A stretch of 64,000 nt of DNA from Niallia sp. FSL W8-0635 (GTDB lineage: Bacteria; Bacillota; Bacilli; Bacillales; Cytobacillaceae), in assembly GCF_038007965.1 (NCBI RefSeq), contig NZ_JBBOYD010000002.1, positions 1-64,000 on the forward strand, given 5' to 3'. Below the pieces are notes generated by a model. That model was not told the origin of the DNA. It worked only from the letters and a program-made list of their open reading frames with translations, and searched no databases. Positions 62,276-64,000 of the stretch are shown here, piece by piece (position 1 is the stretch's first letter; the number at the start of each line of letters is the position of its first letter). Position numbers and translations under genes: made by a program.

Positions 62276-63535
62276 TTATAACTTTCGTTTAACATTCTTT
62301 ATCACTACTTTGCTATGGGGAATACTTGGCATGCTCACCATGCTGTAACTTAAATCCTGGTTAGGAATTTCATATTCCATACGCTTGGCCAGATAATCAA
62401 GACTTACTTTCATGACTTCAATGGTGACCCACTCTCCAGCACAGCGATGACCCATAAAGTAATCACCACCACCCTGCGGAATGAAGCCAAATGGGCTTCC
62501 TTCCCATTTAGCAAACCGATCAGGACTGAACAAATCTGGGTTTTCCCAAATTTCAGGGTCATGATTTGTGCCATAAAGATCCAGTAAAGTTAATGTGCCT
62601 TCTTCAAATTTATAGCCGTTCCAGGTGAAATCTTTTTTTACCAATGCTACGACAAACGGAAAAAACGGATAAAAACGGCGAACTTCCTGTACAAACATCT
62701 GAGCATATTTTTCATCACGGGATTCAAGTTTCTCCCTTTCTTCCGGATAATGATACAATGCCAGCGCAGTGAAATTGATGAATATAGCGATCGCCACAAT
62801 AGGTCTCAAGATATTGATCACTTCCACAGCAGCAGTCTCGGTATCCAAAAGATTCCCTTCTAAATCGCGATGCCAGGCAAATATATGTAAAGCTGTATCT
62901 TCTGGAGGATTTATTTCCTCATTACGCACCTTATCAACTAACTCACCAATCCAATTTTCTACTTTATTTCTTGCATTTCTCGCTAGCCAATGATTTGGAC
63001 CAACGGCAGCCGGAGACTCGAACATCGCCGCCAAGTCTTTTGTCAATTCCTTAACATCGTCTTCTTCCAACGGGACACCTGCCCACTGGCAGGCTGTTCT
63101 GCATAGGATTTCTTTTACTTCTTCATAAAGAATAACTTCATCCATCTGTCCCCATTTATTTAGTGCTGTCTTCCACTGTATTTTTGTAATGTTTGTTAAG
63201 TTTTGAAGTCCTTTAGGAGACATGATGGACATAAACATTTCTTTCCGATGTTTGTGATCTTGTCCATCCAATGCCTGCACACCATTCTTCCCAAACAATG
63301 TTTGAACCGCCCGGTTCGGTGCTGCATCTTTCCTTTTGAATTTTTCAGTGTCATAAAAAACTTTCGCAGCTTCCTTTCCTACCATGCAAATCGCTTTCTT
63401 TCCTAGCAATCGGGTCTCAAATATATCAGAATTAAAACTTTTACGTCTGTTCAAAATGTACATGTATCCTTCTCTCATAAGGCTTAAGCTATGATCTATG
63501 CCCTCTTCCCGAGGCATTTGATTTGTATCTGCCAT
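62276..63535 (-). CDS. Cytochrome P450, CYP152-type fatty-acid peroxygenase
   Basis: A 419-residue P450 resembling Bacillus P450-BS-beta. It starts with the family-type [18 protein letters not shown] and has the heme loop [16 protein letters not shown] with the axial Cys. The I-helix region ([18 protein letters not shown]) has the family Arg-Pro instead of the usual acid-Thr, as in enzymes that use hydrogen peroxide and the substrate carboxylate. Expected reaction: hydroxylation of fatty acids with H2O2. The ATG at 63535 has GGAG nine bases upstream. It may consume peroxide or modify lipids under metal stress (inference). Confidence 0.88.
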   Translation of the reverse strand: MADTNQMPREEGIDHSLSLMREGYMYILNRRKSFNSDIFETRLLGKKAICMVGKEAAKVFYDTEKFKRKDAAPNRAVQTLFGKNGVQALDGQDHKHRKEMFMSIMSPKGLQNLTNITKIQWKTALNKWGQMDEVILYEEVKEILCRTACQWAGVPLEEDDVKELTKDLAAMFESPAAVGPNHWLARNARNKVENWIGELVDKVRNEEINPPEDTALHIFAWHRDLEGNLLDTETAAVEVINILRPIVAIAIFINFTALALYHYPEEREKLESRDEKYAQMFVQEVRRFYPFFPFVVALVKKDFTWNGYKFEEGTLTLLDLYGTNHDPEIWENPDLFSPDRFAKWEGSPFGFIPQGGGDYFMGHRCAGEWVTIEVMKVSLDYLAKRMEYEIPNQDLSYSMVSMPSIPHSKVVIKNVKRKL

Positions 63536-63650
63536 ATCATTCATCTCCATTTTCATTAGTGATGTTTTTATTCTTTGTAACTTTTCCCTATTTACTCATA
63601 AAAAAACTTGAATCACATACCACATATTGAACATTATCAAGATAAAGAAA

Positions 63651-63712
63651 ATGGCTGCCGACTTTGTCGACAGCCTGAGACCCTAATCCAAATTAGGGTC
63701 TTTTTATTTTTT
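63651..63712 (+). terminator. Tandem hairpins with T-run
   Basis: GGCTG.CGAC pairs with GTCG.CAGCC, then AGACCCTAAT pairs with ATTAGGGTCT followed by T-rich sequence. The T-run is on the plus strand but no plus-strand gene precedes it, so it may be the tail of a lost insertion sequence. Confidence 0.5.
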
Positions 63713-63792
63713 TTGTTTATTCTGAGTGTGCCCTGTTTAAAATGTAGTAAAATCAATGGGTTGTTTCGACTGGAAGATCCTTTTATACTAAA

Positions 63793-64000
63793 TTAACAGC
63801 AATCTATATTTGATTTTTTCATCATTTTCTTACAATCTTTCATTTTCATTTTTCCATTTTTTGTCATTTCACAACAATCCATTTGACAGTTCATTTCCTC
63901 ACACATTTCCATACATTCTTTTTTTGATTGACAACAATCCATCTCTTCCGATTGTGCTGCATAAACAGAACCACTAAATGCCATCACTACTAAAAATGCT
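63793..64000 (-). CDS. Cys/Met-rich exported peptide, 5' end beyond window
   Basis: The visible 69 codons begin in a hydrophobic signal-peptide core (AFLVVMAFSGSVYA) with cleavage after YAA. The mature part of about 50 residues has nine or more cysteines in CC and CxxxC pairs with many Met and Lys (DCCQSKKECMEMC; MDCCEM; IDCC). It looks like a secreted soft-metal chelator. The start codon lies outside the window. Located next to cad and mer determinants. Confidence 0.65.
   Translation of the reverse strand, partial: AFLVVMAFSGSVYAAQSEEMDCCQSKKECMEMCEEMNCQMDCCEMTKNGKMKMKDCKKMMKKSNIDCC

Overview
The window is AT-rich DNA from a low-GC Gram-positive bacterium, most likely a Bacillaceae member. 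Strong AGGAGG-type ribosome binding sites, TTG/GTG starts, sigma-A promoters (TTGACA-17-TATAAT), System II cytochrome c biogenesis genes, RNase J, CadC and a Bacillus-type mer operon support this. A Rad52-like protein, an extra DnaN clamp, a MinD/TadZ-like protein, a TOPRIM/primase-like protein and a resolvase suggest a large plasmid or similar replicon rather than core chromosome. No rRNA, tRNA or CRISPR array was seen.

Positions 1503-28811 read as a Tn7-like transposon of about 27.3 kb. Matching TGT-type ends carry three spaced end repeats on the left and three tightly packed ones on the right, as in Tn7. Near the right end lie tnsA-tnsB-tnsC and two TniQ/TnsD-type genes. No Cas gene is present. 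The right end abuts the 3' end of a TOPRIM-like gene and supplies its stop codon. The cargo includes a decayed alpha/beta-hydrolase-NACHT defence-type gene, an arsenic island (ArsB, two ArsR, CoA-disulfide-reductase/rhodanese, a Cys-tailed flavoprotein, an ArsN1-like acetyltransferase, a Cys-containing MarR regulator), an RNase J paralogue, an MFS transporter, a SulP permease with two universal stress proteins, and two serine-recombinase-like proteins lacking catalytic residues. The MarR-ArsN1 pair is duplicated at 19.75-20.81 kb beside a degenerate second copy of the transposon right end.

From 28.8 to 39.7 kb is the replicon maintenance region. It holds DUF4258 plus TOPRIM-like genes, an XRE plus MinD-like pair, and an operon encoding Rad52-like recombinase, DnaN, two orphan proteins, an E2-like protein (PRTRC protein B type), a JAB/JAMM peptidase with an intact metal motif, and a ThiF/E1 enzyme. 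This resembles a Firmicute PRTRC ubiquitin-like conjugation system tied to replication/recombination genes, with no recognisable ubiquitin-like protein. Three operons here start with terminator-like hairpins set right against the ribosome binding site.

From 39.7 to 64 kb is a metal-resistance mosaic: resolvase with a probable res site, a PaaK-like ligase plus methyltransferase, CadC, cytochrome c biogenesis (resA-ccdA-resB-ccsB) diverging from cadD-lspA, cysteine synthase, a mer operon (merR-merE-merT-merP-merA, merP frameshifted), an ACR3-type arsenite exporter, dihydrolipoamide dehydrogenase, cadC-cadA, a CYP152-type peroxygenase and a Cys-rich exported peptide cut by the window edge. Four copies of a 20-bp CadC-type operator link cadC1, cadD/resA and cadCA into one putative regulon. 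Several degenerate repeats mark old insertion-sequence events.
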